Source of the DNA: Allium sativum
Lineage: Eukaryota; Streptophyta; Magnoliopsida; Asparagales; Amaryllidaceae
Direction: 5' to 3'
Assembly (NCBI GenBank): GCA_030737875.1
Contig: CM060910.1
Span: forward strand, 617,533,303 to 617,597,302
Length of the DNA stretch: 64,000 nt
Of this stretch, positions 49,327 to 61,400 are shown in pieces. Position numbers and translations under genes: made by a program. The notes beneath the pieces were generated by a model. The model was not told where the DNA came from, ran no database searches, and saw only the letters and a program-made list of their open reading frames with translations. Each line of letters opens with the position of its first letter. Position 1 is the stretch's first letter.

Positions 49327-51244
49327 ACAGAAACCCACTTTTGGGCCTGGGTTCATTCTGATGTACCTGGTCTCATTTTCTGCCTAGGTTCGTCCGCCTA
49401 ATCCTATATAAATAGCCTTGGTCTCCTTCTCTATTCACAATTCTTTTCTATCCTTATGCTGCCTCTGAGAAAATGTATAAATAAATAAAATAATATATAA
49501 AATAAATCAAGACGAGGAAATGCTGCTCAAGACTTTCAAGAAGAAGATTCGAATCAAGATTAAAGCTTCAAGATAAGAATCAAAGGCCAACTCAAATGGT
49601 TTCGAGCAACGTCGCACAAATCATAGCAACGCCATCTTTCTATTCTAAAAACCGATCAATGTAAGTCGATTACTTTTTAGATTTGAACGTTTTCTCTATT
49701 CGTGACATGAAATTAAAGGAATAAAAGAATATGCCAAATCTCTCTATTCGAATCAGTGCTTATATCTTTGGACCTAATTAAGAACTATTATAATTCGATG
49801 ACCAATAAGACCGTGACTATGAAACTATGGACCTTAAAACCATATGCCTCTTTGACTATGAACATTGCCTCTTTGACTATGAACATTGCCTATGACTGTG
49901 ACTCATGACTATGAGAATTATTTCCTTGACTATGAACACAAGCCTATGCCTTTGATTAGGAAACATAAACTATTGCCTATGACATAACAAGGACAACTGT
50001 GATTAAACACCTATGATTCATGACTAGGAAAGTATTGCTTAAGTTTTGTGACTGTGAAATTGGGTCTAAACCTGATTATCTATTTTGTCTATTCTTGGTT
50101 TTCTTTGGTTTTAGACCTTGGGAATTTACCTATTAAGTTAGGTCTACCCATGTTCTTGAACCTACGTCGTTATTCAACCCTTTTTATGTCATGAGATTTT
50201 CAGACCAATAGGCCTTCGATGTTTTAGATCAATTTCAGCGTAGTTCGTTAGGTCTGTAATTAGTAAATTATCATTTTATGCCAGTTATTATGTCTATCTT
50301 TTTCATAGCATCTTTGGCTCATTCCCTGTTTTCTACGAATCTAGATTTATCTATAATCTAGGTTGAATCACGATTATACGAACGATGGGAATACGATTTG
50401 GGCAAAATATGAAATTTACTAAAACGTAGTTATAAACTTGGAAATTGGCATAAATTGGGAACATGTATTATCGCATGTTCATAAAAATGCAAATTGGATA
50501 AATTTGACATGAATTATAGGATGTGTAATTTGAATCTAGTATTGACGTGTAAATCTAGCATTTACATGAACTGTGAACTAGAATAATAAGTCTAGTTTGA
50601 CATGAACTGTAATTAGAATGTTAAATCAGAATTGGATTAGCTAATTTGGCATAATAAGTATATTGGCATAAATTTGAAATTGGCCATAATTGGGAATAAT
50701 TGTCATGTTTAGCAAAGTCATGGTTAGTGACACTTAATTTGGTATAGTTTAAATACCAAAAAGCATAAATATGATATAGAGGGGATAATGGGCCATAAGA
50801 ATAAATGTTGACAATTTACATTAAAAGAGTAATTATGAAATAAGTAAATTAGGAATAATTTACTTATAGAATTTGTCCTAAATGAAAAAAACGTAAATTT
50901 AGACAAATTAAAGGTTTATTAACGACATCTCTTTTAATAACACACCAGAAAGTTCTAGGGTGACAGAGAGGAAAATTTCTATGCTTGAGTTTGGAAAATA
51001 CAAGTTTCCTGCTCTCCCTGGCTATCCCTAACTGATCCGACGGACGGGATGGTTACTTTCAAAACCTGATTTGAAAATTAATCGAAACCCTTTGAACTTA
51101 GAAAACACGAATAGGACTAACCCGAGGTTAGACTGAGTTGCGATGTAAACCTTCCCGGAACCAACCGGCACATCCAGTAATCGTAACAATATCTGTCTAA
51201 TGTGAGTGGTCGCGGCTTTAATCTATTTAATTAAAGCTAGAACA

Positions 51245-51975
51245 AGAATGGTAGGGTTAAGTTAACTAAGACACTTAACCAATTCAACATGGTAACCAAA
51301 TCGATGGGTGGGGTTAGGCTCATACTGACACTTAACACAATTAAGCTAGAATGGGAGGGTTAAGTCCATAGGAGCACTTAACCAACTTAACACAGTTAAG
51401 CTAGAATGGGAGGGCTAAGTCCATAGGGACACTTAACCAAATTGACATGGTAACAAGACAAGATTTGTAGGGGTTAAGTAACTAAGAAAACACTTAGCCA
51501 AATTAACATGTTAACTAGACTAGAAGGTGGGGTTAGGTAAAGTTAATACACTTAGCCAAATTAACATGTTAACTAGACTAGAGGTTGGGGTTAAGTAAAA
51601 TTTAATACACTTAGCCAATTTGATATGTAAGCTGGACTCGACCGTAGGGTTAAGTAAACTTGAGCACTTAACCATCAGATTGTGATAAAGGAATAGGGTT
51701 AAGTCTAAAACATGAAGGGATAATACATAACCATTAATAACATGTTAGTTAAAACAGACGGGCAAGGTTAAGTTAAAAAGGAACACTTAACCAATACAGG
51801 ATGATTGGGTAAGGTTAAGTAATAACAAATACTTTACCAATATAACTTGGTTTGTGGTAAGGTTAAGTCAACATGAATTACTGATAACACTTAACCAGTT
51901 TAACAGGATAAATGAAGAAGGTTAAGTTAGCTTGAATTGACCAATGACACTTAACCAATCCAAATTGACGGGAAA
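51245..51975. repeat. Hairpin-unit array (B2 3' LTR)
   Basis: The same array as 45045-45600, plus about 180 bp of additional units (about 51605-51775). This is the largest difference I see between the two sister LTRs. Confidence 0.85.
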
Positions 51976-52056
51976 GAGAACTAAGTAGTAAACCTTAGTT
52001 AAAAGGAGCTAAGTAGTAAACCTTAGTTAAGAAAACAACGATTCTGGAAACTAAGT

Positions 52057-54941
52057 TGTAACAACCCGTATTTTAAATAACATGTTATAACATAAACCAA
52101 GGTAGAATTAAATGATAAATTCTGAATCAAGGGAAATGGGCTGTGCCATTGCGTTCATCTCGGAAAAATACGCGAAATAGAGTCTGAGTTTCCGAAAATC
52201 GGAGTCCGTATGACCCCTTTATGGCCCATAGAAGTTTTCAGAAAATTCAAATTTAAAAACAGATTTCAAATTCAGCTGGGCAGGGCAGGCGGGAAAAATT
52301 CCCGCCACCCCAAGTCGACTGGGGAGTCGACTTGGGAGTCAACACACCCCAGGTTGTGTCGACTGCCCAGTCGACACCCCTGTCGACTTGGGTGGTCGGC
52401 CAGTTTGGCCTGGGTGCACCTGACTTGTTTCTCAAGACATGTTTGGAGGCTAGTGACGTGAATTGATGGCCCAGATCTGAATTAGGGTTAATCCTATGGT
52501 CTAAACTAACCTAATCATCTATAAAAAGACCCTAATACGTAGCCTAAGTCATCATAAATCAATCCTACAACTAAACTATGCCAAAATGTTTAATCATGGC
52601 CTCCACCCTCTTGTCATAGCCTCAATCTTATTCATATGAGAGTTCCTAAGCTTGTTTGAGAGTTGCAAAGCTTGATTCAAGGCCAAAGTTCAATCTTTCT
52701 TCATTAAAACAAGGATCTTTCTTCATAGAATCAAAGGAGCTTCTTGGAGCTTGTATTCATTTGGGGTTTTTAGAGTTGCTAGTGGCTTCGTCTCAATCTT
52801 ATTTATATTTTATAAGTCTTCATAGCATTGTAAGCCCTATACTACCCTTAGATTCTAACTATGAAGTTAAATATGACATGATGCAAGTTTGAGTTTGGGC
52901 CTAAGTATGATATGTGCTTTGATCCTATCATGTTATGCGTAAATTTATTCTATGCATGTTTGTAAAGCTATCACCTTTTCCTTATGCATAGAAAGCTATG
53001 AGCTTTGATTGGAAATGTTGCATAAAGCAACATAGAAACTCTCATAAACCTTGTGTTATGTTGCATATGATGTTATATGCGAATCACTAGCCACCATCCT
53101 ATGTCATTTATGATCATGTTTCACCTATTTGCTTAAGTTTGATATCATGCATATTTTGAGGCTTATGATGTAATATGCAAGTTGCTATCTTACATATGGT
53201 GTTATATGCGAATCACTTGCTATCACCCTATGTCATTTATGACCATGTTGCACCTATTTTGCTAAAGTTGATATTATGCATGTTTTGAGGCCTATGATGT
53301 AATATGCAAGTTTATGAACACCTTTGCCTTATATGCCACCATGTTTAACTTGTGGCCCAAAACCTTATTAATTATGTCATGCTTCTAAGTTTTCCCCTTT
53401 GAGGTCTATTTGCGTTTATACGAACTTACATGCGATGGGGTTACGTTATGGGTAAACTAAAATGACATATAAACATGACTTGAAAAGATGACATGAAATA
53501 TGACATGTGATTATGCTTGAAACATGAATTTGGACATGACTTCTAGAAAACATGAGAATGGACAACTCGAGGTTGGGTTGAGTTTGTAGCATAAATCTAC
53601 CCGTTACCGACCGGCTTAACTAGTGGCTACAAGCAATAGGACCCAATGTGAGTAGTTGGTCATGTCGCACTTGAAACCCGAGGTTAGACCAAGTTGTGGT
53701 GTAAAGCTACTCGGACCCGCCCGGCTTAACTAGTAACCACAACAAAGTCTAATGTGAGAGGTTGGGTGCATTAAAGTAATTAATGCCACATGATAGGGTT
53801 AAGTCATGGTCACTTGAATACTTAACCAATTAAACACGATGGTTGATAGGGTTAAGTCATGCACCTTGGGTACACTTAACCAACTTGATTGGGTAGGGTT
53901 AACCACATTTAACCCGTTAGAAACCCTAGTTACGTAGTCCTTTTCACCAGTAACCCTCTTGATTGTATCATGATACCCTAGGGACTAGGCTAGGGTGGGG
54001 CACGATTACTGGGCTGACATGTAAGCGACCAAAACGATGGCTGAGTAGGTGCGCCGGTGTAGGTTCAGGCGGACTATGGTCGTGCACACAGTCTGGAGTT
54101 GAAAAAGCAGACACGGGCACCCGTAGGTTTAGACTGTGCGTGCTTGATTTGTGTCCGTGGTTGGCACCCTAGGGCTTGATACACCCTAGGGTGGACCTAG
54201 CACAGTTTGACTACACTTCGTGATTGGGCCGTATGACACCGACACTTGACGAGTTAGGCTTTTAGGGAGCCGATCGACTAGACCGTGTTGTTGGACCTTG
54301 ATCTAGGTCATCTCGGGATGTTGGGCCAAGATTGGGCCAAGGGATCTTTTCTTGTTGATACTTGACATAGATTACTAGTACACACTTGGTGCAACTTAAC
54401 CTTGTATATGCGATGCCACACTTGATCTGTCTGTTCACCATGCCAGTTATAACCCCATGTTTCATCTCTGCTTTACATGTCCAGTTAACTTTATTAGTTT
54501 TTATACTAATAGTAGATAGGACTTACCAGTCTTTTTGACTGACCCGTTTTCTTTCGCCTCTTTTCTTCCGTTCCCCCCCCCCCAAGGTTTGCAGGGTGGG
54601 AACACTGGTACCTAGCTGGATCTTTAGCTGCTTTTCTGGATAGCTCATGTACGGTTTGGACTTGAGCATGCTATGGATTTATCCTACTTTGGGGATAGTT
54701 ACTTTATGTTTTTTTAGTTTCCAGTTTATGTTCTAGACTTTGTTTTGTGGGAAAATAATGACCAAGTACTTTGATGTAACTTGACTATGGTTTTGAAATG
54801 TTAGTTTTATCCGCTGCTTTACTACTCTGTTTTACTTATATGTTCTGTCTTGTGATATCTGCATGCATGTTTACCTTGTTTAACGCCCCTCCAAAGCTAG
54901 TGTGCTTGCAAGAGTGGCATTGGCGGAGGTGGGGTGTTACA
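52057..54941 (+). mobile_element. Family C 5' LTR
   Basis: tgtaacaacccgtat ... gggtgttaca, 2885 bp, followed directly by a primer site and gag. It contains the E2F/GTCGAC block (52286-52396), TATA box ctataaaaag (about 52519), a few hairpin units (for example 53797-53830), and a pyrimidine/poly-C tract at 54549-54584. A duplicated 110-130 bp block (gatgttatatgcgaatcact, about 53070 and 53210) lies in the middle. The frame at 53963-54172 is not supported. Confidence 0.9.
52286..52396 (+). promoter_or_regulatory. E2F-like palindrome plus GTCGAC repeats (family C LTR)
   Basis: ggcgggaaaaattcccgcc at 52288-52306 has GCGGGAAA on one arm and TTCCCGCC on the other. GTCGAC motifs follow at about 52315-52390. 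The block is 231 bp from the LTR start. Confidence 0.65.
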
Positions 54942-54943
54942 TT

Positions 54944-54961
54944 TGGTATCAGAGCATAAGG
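54944..54961 (+). other. Primer binding site of family C
   Basis: tggtatcagagcataagg lies two bases after the LTR end. Initiator tRNA-Met type. Confidence 0.9.
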
Positions 54962-55134
54962 TTTACAAGATTTGAGCAAAAGTGTTTTTAAAACTTACCT
55001 TTTTGGAAAACTATTTTCAAAACCAATTAAGTATTTTCCAAGAAAAGTCTAGTTATTTTAAAAGGCTATTCCCCAAAAGCCATTAGCACTATCCTTCGTT
55101 TCCTCGTTCTAAATCTATCTTTTCCTTTTTCAGT

Positions 55135-56261
55135 ATGGCCGATCTTAACCTTCCCGAGGGAGTGACCATTCCCGGATGGTTCTGGAGGTACTTGGAAGCT
55201 TGGGCCGACAATGCGGGCCTAGCAAATACCCCCACCGTAACTGAGGTTCCTCCTCCTCCTCCTCAGCATCCACAAGCAGATTTCGCAAAGGTTTGCAAAG
55301 ACTTTAAGGCGATGGGTGGCAAGAATTTTATTGGGACAGAGACTTTTGTGGAGGCGAGAAATTGGTTAAAAGAAACTGAAGATCTTTTCGCTATCTTTGA
55401 TGTGGAAGACCATAGAAAGGTTTTATTGGTAGCATGGTTATTAAAAGAAGAAGCTGCTTATTGGTGGGAGGTCACCAATGCTACTAGGCCTATAGAGACT
55501 TGGGCCGACTTTAGGACAAGATTTGGGCTTAAGTTTCTATCATCAGCTGAGGCGAATCTACAATTGGAGAAGTTTATATCTTTGAAGCAAGGGGACATGA
55601 CAGTGAGGGAGTATGTGAATAAGTTTAACCAGCTCGCTCGATTCGGTTTGGACATGGTTAATACTCCCCAGAAGAAGGCTTTACGCTTTGCACGAGGGTT
55701 GAATGAACCATTACAAGGCTTAGCCCTATCTCATATACCTATGGGGGCCACTTTTGAAGGCCTAGTAGACATGGCATTGCTTCAAGTAGACGATAAGAAT
55801 GGCAAGAAGGAAGTCAAGACTAATGAGACTCAAACCAAGAAGACGGACTCCAAGTGGGGAGGAAATCAGGGCAATCAGAACAACAAGAACAACAAGGGCA
55901 ACAAGGCCAAGGCAAAGGACCCAAGAAAATGCAACTTCTGTGGGATTGTTGGGCACATAGCCAAGGATTGCAGAAAGAAGAAGAGGAAGTTGGGCGAATG
56001 CTTTCACTGTGGAGAGCCTGGACACCATAGAAAGGATTGCCCCAAGAAGCAAGGACAAGGGCAAGGGCAGAATCAGCATGCAGGACCTTCTGGAGGGCAA
56101 GTGCATGCTCTCAACACTGCTCCAGTTCAGGACCGATGTAGTATTTCTGTAGAAAGTCTTGTTTATATTTCTGATTATCCTGTTCGCACCTTATTTGATT
56201 CTGGTGCATCGCATACCTTTATTTCTTCTGACATTGTTGAAAGTTTGCGCCTAAGTACTAG
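55135..56261 (+). CDS. Ty3/gypsy Gag-protease polyprotein, partial (family C)
   Basis: Single open frame from ATG 55135, about 190 bp after the primer site, running into the Tat LTR at 56262. About 375 residues belong to the element. Residues about 45-225 form the retrotransposon Gag domain (TFVEARNWLKETEDLF, AAYWWEV, WADFRTRF, GDMTVREYVNKFNQLARF), which packages element RNA into particles. A Lys/Asn/Gln-rich linker follows, then two CCHC zinc knuckles for nucleic-acid binding: CNFCGIVGHIAKDC (about 263-276) and CFHCGEPGHHRKDC (about 287-300). The frame then enters the aspartic protease with active-site FDSGASHTFIS (about 350-360). Gag and protease share one frame, as in chromovirus-like gypsy elements. 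No internal stop, so this is the best-preserved coding unit in the window. Protease tail, RT, RNase H and integrase should resume beyond the inserted element. Confidence 0.93.
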
Positions 56262-57181
56262 TGTTAGACCAAAAAGTGGTTCTAACACCCAAATTGATTA
56301 AAAGAAAAATGAAATGAGATAAAAATAAAAATGAACACACAGGATTTATAGTGGTTCGGCGAAGAAATGCCTACGTCCACTTGTTTTTCTCTATTTTCAC
56401 TGATTTAGTTGCAAGTACAATGAAGTATTCACTCGATCTCTCTCACAACTCACTTACAATCACTCAATTGTTTGAAAACAAATAATGAAAGAAGATTTGG
56501 ATTTTCTGGGATTGCTGGAATTCAGGTCGTGAAGGTGGTTGAACTCTCCAAGTGCCAGAAAAAAAGATCCTTTTCTTTGTCTTCAGGCAGGGTATTTATA
56601 GGTGAAAATTTGCTTAGAACTCGATCCGGATCGGAGCCACGTGTCATCCATCCCATTAGTCTCGGGTTCGGATGGATTTCTGTGTTGACAACGCATCAGA
56701 GCAGTGGACGTTGTGGGTAGGAACTGGTCATAGTCGCTCCTAATAACAAGGCGCTCATGCAGGAAAGTGACGTGAAAAAGGGGTTCGGATCGGAAGGGTA
56801 GGTTCTAGGGGTTCGGATCGGCGCTTCCAACCCGGATAGGATTAACTTAGGACTAATTCTCTCTTCTTTGTACTCTGCTCAGCTCCGCTTCGATCTATCT
56901 CTGTAGCAATTGGGTGGCTTTCCGATCCATCTTGAAGCAGACTGCCCTCTGATCCGAACATGTGCTCTCTGTTTTCAACAGCAATAGTTCACCGATCCGA
57001 ACAGAAGACTTTATCCGATCTGAACCGATACGTTGTTTTGACCCGACCCGAATGATTGCAGCTGTCCGATCTAGGCTGTAGTGTCTTCTCCGATCTGAGT
57101 AGTGATGTCTTCTAATTAGAAATGCTCTTCAATGCTTGACATCTTGACTTTGTGTTGCCTAGTTCACAAAGTAGGCTAACA
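56262..57181 (-). mobile_element. Tat element 3' LTR
   Basis: 920 bp, minus strand tgttagcctac ... ggtctaaca. A TATA box cctataaataccctg (minus) lies at 56588-56602. Near the end is the block gtggacgtaggca ... gccgaaccac (minus, about 56351-56383), common in plant LTRs. The LTR is crowded with ggttcggatcgg / ccgatccgaac motifs in both orientations. The plus frame 56472-56720 is not supported as a gene. Confidence 0.88.
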
Positions 57182-57198
57182 TTTTGCCCCCTCAAAGG
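57182..57198 (-). other. Polypurine tract of Tat element
   Basis: The minus strand reads tttgagggggcaaaa directly before tgttagcctac. This fixes the element's orientation as minus and shows that the neighbouring plus-strand gene is antisense to it. Confidence 0.85.
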
Positions 57199-57463
57199 AT
57201 GCTTCTGTTGGAAACGGAGCATGCTTTGATTGCTATTGCACAATACCTTCATCCTTCCTTTTGAATTCACATGTCAAGTTGTCGTTCGTCATCCTGTTCG
57301 GTTCAGGTTCCGACCCGAACGGATTTATAATTTGAGTTCCGACCCGAATGGATTTCCTATGCCTCGCAACAGACTAATGGGCCAGAAGGTGTGGGCTGTT
57401 GGGCTCGTACTTCGGACCGAGCGGAAAAATAGGAGGGGAATACGAGTAGCCACCTCCCTCCTG

Positions 57464-57620
57464 TATATATCCTCTGCCCCAATCTCCTTCTTTCTTTCTT
57501 CTTCTTCTTCTTTTATTTTCGCTGTTCTTCCAGTAATTACTCCAAAGGAAAAACGAAAACCCTAACTTCTCAAAAAGAAAATCAAAACTCCTTTTCGCAT
57601 CCTTAAATCAATCGTATCGG
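57464..57620 (+). promoter_or_regulatory. Predicted promoter and 5' leader of the antisense gene
   Basis: tatatat at 57464-57470, then a long pyrimidine patch (ctccttctttctttcttc, about 57483-57520) where transcription would start, then a telo-box-like aaaaccctaac at 57556-57566, a motif common in leaders of plant growth and translation genes. A donor-like tcg/gtaggt at 57620 could begin a leader intron ending at caatag (58424), five bases before the first ATG. All points toward 58429. Not experimentally supported. Confidence 0.5.
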
Positions 57621-58428
57621 TAGGTCATAACTTCAATTAAGCTTCTCTTTAACTGATTTCAGTTGTAATTTGCGGTTTAATATGAATGATTTGAGCATAT
57701 TTACGGTTCAATCTCAATGACACGGCCATCCCCTCCCCTACCACCGTCGCTGAAATCTCTGCTACCACCTCAAGGCGTTGATAGGTTGAAGAAGGCGTAC
57801 GCTTGCTCCTAATTGGAGCTGTTGATATGGGATTGGGTTCGGAGGTAATTGAGGAAGAAGAAGAAGATGAAAGACATGGGAAATCGGTTCGGGCGAGGAA
57901 ACATGGAAGATGGAGGAGGAGAGCAAAGTTTTATCTTTCCGGTTCGGGTCGGAAGAGTAGAAATGGAAAACAAGGGATAGCCTATCGGATCGGATCGGAA
58001 AGTGAAAACAGATAAATAGGGGGCGTCGGTATTCAAACTCATCCGATCCGTTCCTATTACATGTCTCCGAGCCGATCCGGTTGAACATAACCTTTCATCC
58101 AGTGCACAACTTTTCTTCAGTCCGATCCTATGATGCCTGCCCGAACCGAAAACCACTCAATCCAAAGCACAAATTTTTTTCCAACTATTTAAAACAATGC
58201 TAGATATTACTTCCAACTTCATGAACAGTTAGGATAGTGCCTTGCGGACATAAATGAACATTAAGAACTACTCTAACCATCACTTTCTCTTCAAAGTTTC
58301 GCCTTACATTGTTGCATCTTTACTTTGCATTTCTCACATTCACTGCACACATTTTAGTTCACGCACATGCACAGGGGAGTACGGGCTAATTTACACTTAT
58401 TTCGTGCTATTGCTTCTTCAATAGTTTT
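57621..58428 (+). other. Non-coding stretch before the antisense gene
   Basis: Probably a leader intron or untranslated DNA. It contains several gatccg/cggatc-type motifs (about 57935-58150). Overlapping frames on both strands (57762-58156) share low-complexity, motif-driven sequence and none has a recognisable domain. Confidence 0.4.
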
Positions 58429-61400
58429 ATGACCATGAGACCCAGACGCTCTTCCAGACTAGCTGAGAGGAAAGAAGCTCCGGAAGCCTCTAACAAAATC
58501 ACTCTCGAGGACATATCTTCTCCGTCAGATCTAGAATGGGACAATGAGGGTCCAGACTACGGGGTTGGAAATCGGGAAAGCAACGAGGTGTCTTCAGAAA
58601 ATGAAGTTTCTCTGGGTTTTGAGGAGGAAGGAGGGATTGGTGACGATCGAGCCCCCGATGAATTTGAATCGGCCGTTATATTGGAATCACCTCCAGATTC
58701 CGTTGAATCAACAATCGACAATGATGGACTTATCCGAATTTGCTTAAAGTATGGAATAATGAAAAGAGACACTCTAGTGCCTTCAAGCTCTGACCGTCCC
58801 CACAACCCTCCAGAAGGATATATGGCGGTCACTCGATTGATGTGCATGGTCGGCGCTATTCCTCCATTTTATCCCTTCATCGTTGACTTTTTAAGACAAA
58901 TGCGGATTGCCCCCATGCAACTGCATCCCAATTCGTATGCCTACTTGCACACTTTGTATATAGCATATCGTGAAATCTTAGGCATAGAGCTCACGTTCGA
59001 TGACGTTCACTTCTTCTATAATTTCAAGCATCGGACTCGAGAGACTCCATCTTTCTGCTACTTTGAGTCAGTTCCAAAAAGGAAGATAATCTCAGCACCA
59101 TTCAGCAGTAAAGCTGGAGATTCTAGATTAGAATGGTTCTACGTGAAGCGACAGCCTGGATGCGCCAGGAGGTGGACAAAATCAAGTAAAGCATTGATTT
59201 TCTAAATCCGAGCTCTATATACTTGAATCATCACCTTAACTTGTTTTCCTTTTCGTCTGCAGTCGACAATCCCAAACAGATATCAGATCAGGTGTTCTTT
59301 GATCGGATGCACCAACTTCTTAATGGCGATCAGAAATTCTTGACTATCGACGAAGTCCTTAAAGACGAATACCTTCACTTTCATGGGCTGTTATCCGTTT
59401 TTCGTAGCATCGGTCATGGGACGGCTCCGTACGTATACATCCCTCCAGTGGAGGTAGTCCCAGAGACAGGAGAATGCTCAGGAATTCCTACAGTGCCTCT
59501 TCAAACTTCACCTTCTCCATCTTCTACACAAGATGACGAATTGGCTAATCTGGCCGAAAAGCATCGTGAAGGATATACTTCCCCCGAGGAGGCTACTTCT
59601 ATGGAAAAGTCAACATCCTCCCAAGAGTCGCCACTTAATGCTTCCGAGGGGAATATCCCTAGTACTGATGACCAAATATTTCAGGGTTTGGGGGATCTCC
59701 CCTTACCTGAAACTATATACACTTCAGAGGATTTCAGGAAGGATCCTTTAGTCTTCACCTCTTCTGAAGAGACCACTCCCGCTAAGGCCAAAAAGCCTGC
59801 CCGTACTAGTCTAGCTTCAGACTCGGGTTGGTTGGGGGGAAACACACCACTTAGGATACACTTTATACAACGGCATTAGCATTCATTGCACCTCTTTCTC
59901 CGTGAATCCATTAATTTTAAATTTCGTTTGTTTTATCGTGCAGGTACGATGTCTCGATCCTACTATGATATCAGGAAGCTTCGCCGCAGCATGTCCAATC
60001 CACCTCAGGATATCGAGTATGATCGCTGGGATGATCGTGGTAGGGAGGAGAGAAGGCCTTATGATCCCTATCGTTCTCGACCCTCACGTTCTCGCTCACC
60101 TGTTCGGCCAGAATAAGAGAAATACAAAGGTTATCAAAGCCGCAGGGAAGAGGACAGACCACAATCTAAAGACTCCACTTCTTCCCATGAAAAGCGCAGT
60201 AGAGAGAGAACTCCTCCGAAAGAAACCGGGTCTCGGAGTAAGCACAAGGTCCCTGCTACTAAACGACCTAGGACAGACAAAGAAACTACCGAATCCTCCT
60301 CACACAGGGACACCGAATTGACAATCCCCGCTCCTCCCCCACTAGATGCGGAAACTGCAGTAAAGCGGGCATATTTGGAGGAGCAATTTCCCGAACACTA
60401 CTTCGAGACTTTGAATTTTTTACCTGCCCTTGAACCTATTTCTTCTAAGTGGGCAGATGAGGCCAAAGCAAAGAAAGATGCGGTGGAAAAACAGTATTCT
60501 GAGATGTTTAAATATTCACGCAACCTTTCCAGAATCATCCGCACTCTAATCACAAATACCGACTCAATGCAAAAGACCGCGGAGGAGGATGCCAAGGCTT
60601 TAAAAGCCCTAGGAAAAGATTTGGAAGACACTCAAGCTCAGCTAGCTGTCGCTCAAAGGGACGCTTCTAACTTCAAACAACAATAGGGCATGCAAAAACG
60701 TTACCATGACTTGCTTGAATCTCACACTCAAGAGCGTTCCGAATTAAAAAAGCAAGCTGATGAGGCTAAGTCAGAAGCTGCTAAGACACGCCTTGCTTAT
60801 GCTGACCTTGAACAGAAAAACGCCGAGTTAGCACAGAGGAGTGCTGAACTAGAAAAGAAGAATGCTGACTTGGCTTCAAGGCTGTTGGAAGCAGAGAACA
60901 GGGCTGCCCTGGCTGAGGGCAATGTGGAGTGTGCTATCAAATCTGCGGAGGAAGCCCGCAAGCAATTATCTGAGGCGGAGGCTGGTATTCAGGGTTTCGG
61001 CGAACTAATGATTGAATTCTTCGCACATATCATCCGTCGCCGAAACATTTCTTGGATCGAAGATTACCCATCCACTCTAGTTCAAGTATGGAATCAGATT
61101 ATTGAGTGGGAAAAAGAGGAGCTCAAAGTCGATTCTATCGATGAGGATAAGCTAATGGAAAAATACTTGAGGGATGATGAACCGGAGCGCCTAGCTGAAG
61201 GGCGCCGCCTCATTGCTGAGGCCATGGAAGAAGAGAGACGGAAGTCTAAACAGAAAACTGTTCTCGAAGCTGGTTCCTCTTCTTCTGCCCCTGCGACTTC
61301 TGAAGTAGAGGGGTATGACCCTGAAAATCCGGGAATTCCCCGAACAACTCTGCTATCCCCCATTCCTGAAGCAGCATCAGAGGTAGTAGTCACCCCTGCC

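Larger units (their letters stand above)
42764..52056 (+). mobile_element. Family B2 Ty3/gypsy element, non-autonomous, 3' LTR truncated
   Basis: 5' LTR 42764-47251 (4488 bp), interior 47252-48968 (1.7 kb), 3' LTR from 48969, interrupted at 52056 by the family C element. The two LTRs look nearly identical by eye except at the first 100 bp and one large indel (see the hairpin arrays), so B2 is younger than B1. The interior lacks protease, RT and integrase. Confidence 0.9.
48969..52056 (+). mobile_element. B2 3' LTR, truncated by family C insertion
   Basis: Collinear with 42764-45684. It ends at ctggaaactaagt where the family C LTR starts. In the 5' LTR the sequence continues ggtaaaccttagttagc, so the missing part (about 1.6 kb) should lie beyond the right edge of the window. 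Confidence 0.9.

Noticed and set aside
54944..54961. tRNA-like fragments at primer sites (also 25303, 47254, 18941)
   Set aside because: Only the 12-18 bases complementary to a tRNA 3' end are present. No cloverleaf, so these are primer sites and not tRNA genes.
57762..58156. Overlapping 108- and 115-codon minus-strand frames
   Set aside because: They overlap each other in different frames, are driven by gatccg motifs and pyrimidine runs, and match no family I recognise.
61094..61393. Minus-strand frames opposite the coiled-coil gene (also 60398-60631 and 61377-61685)
   Set aside because: They are shadows of Lys/Glu-rich codons of the spliced plus-strand gene, without motifs of their own.
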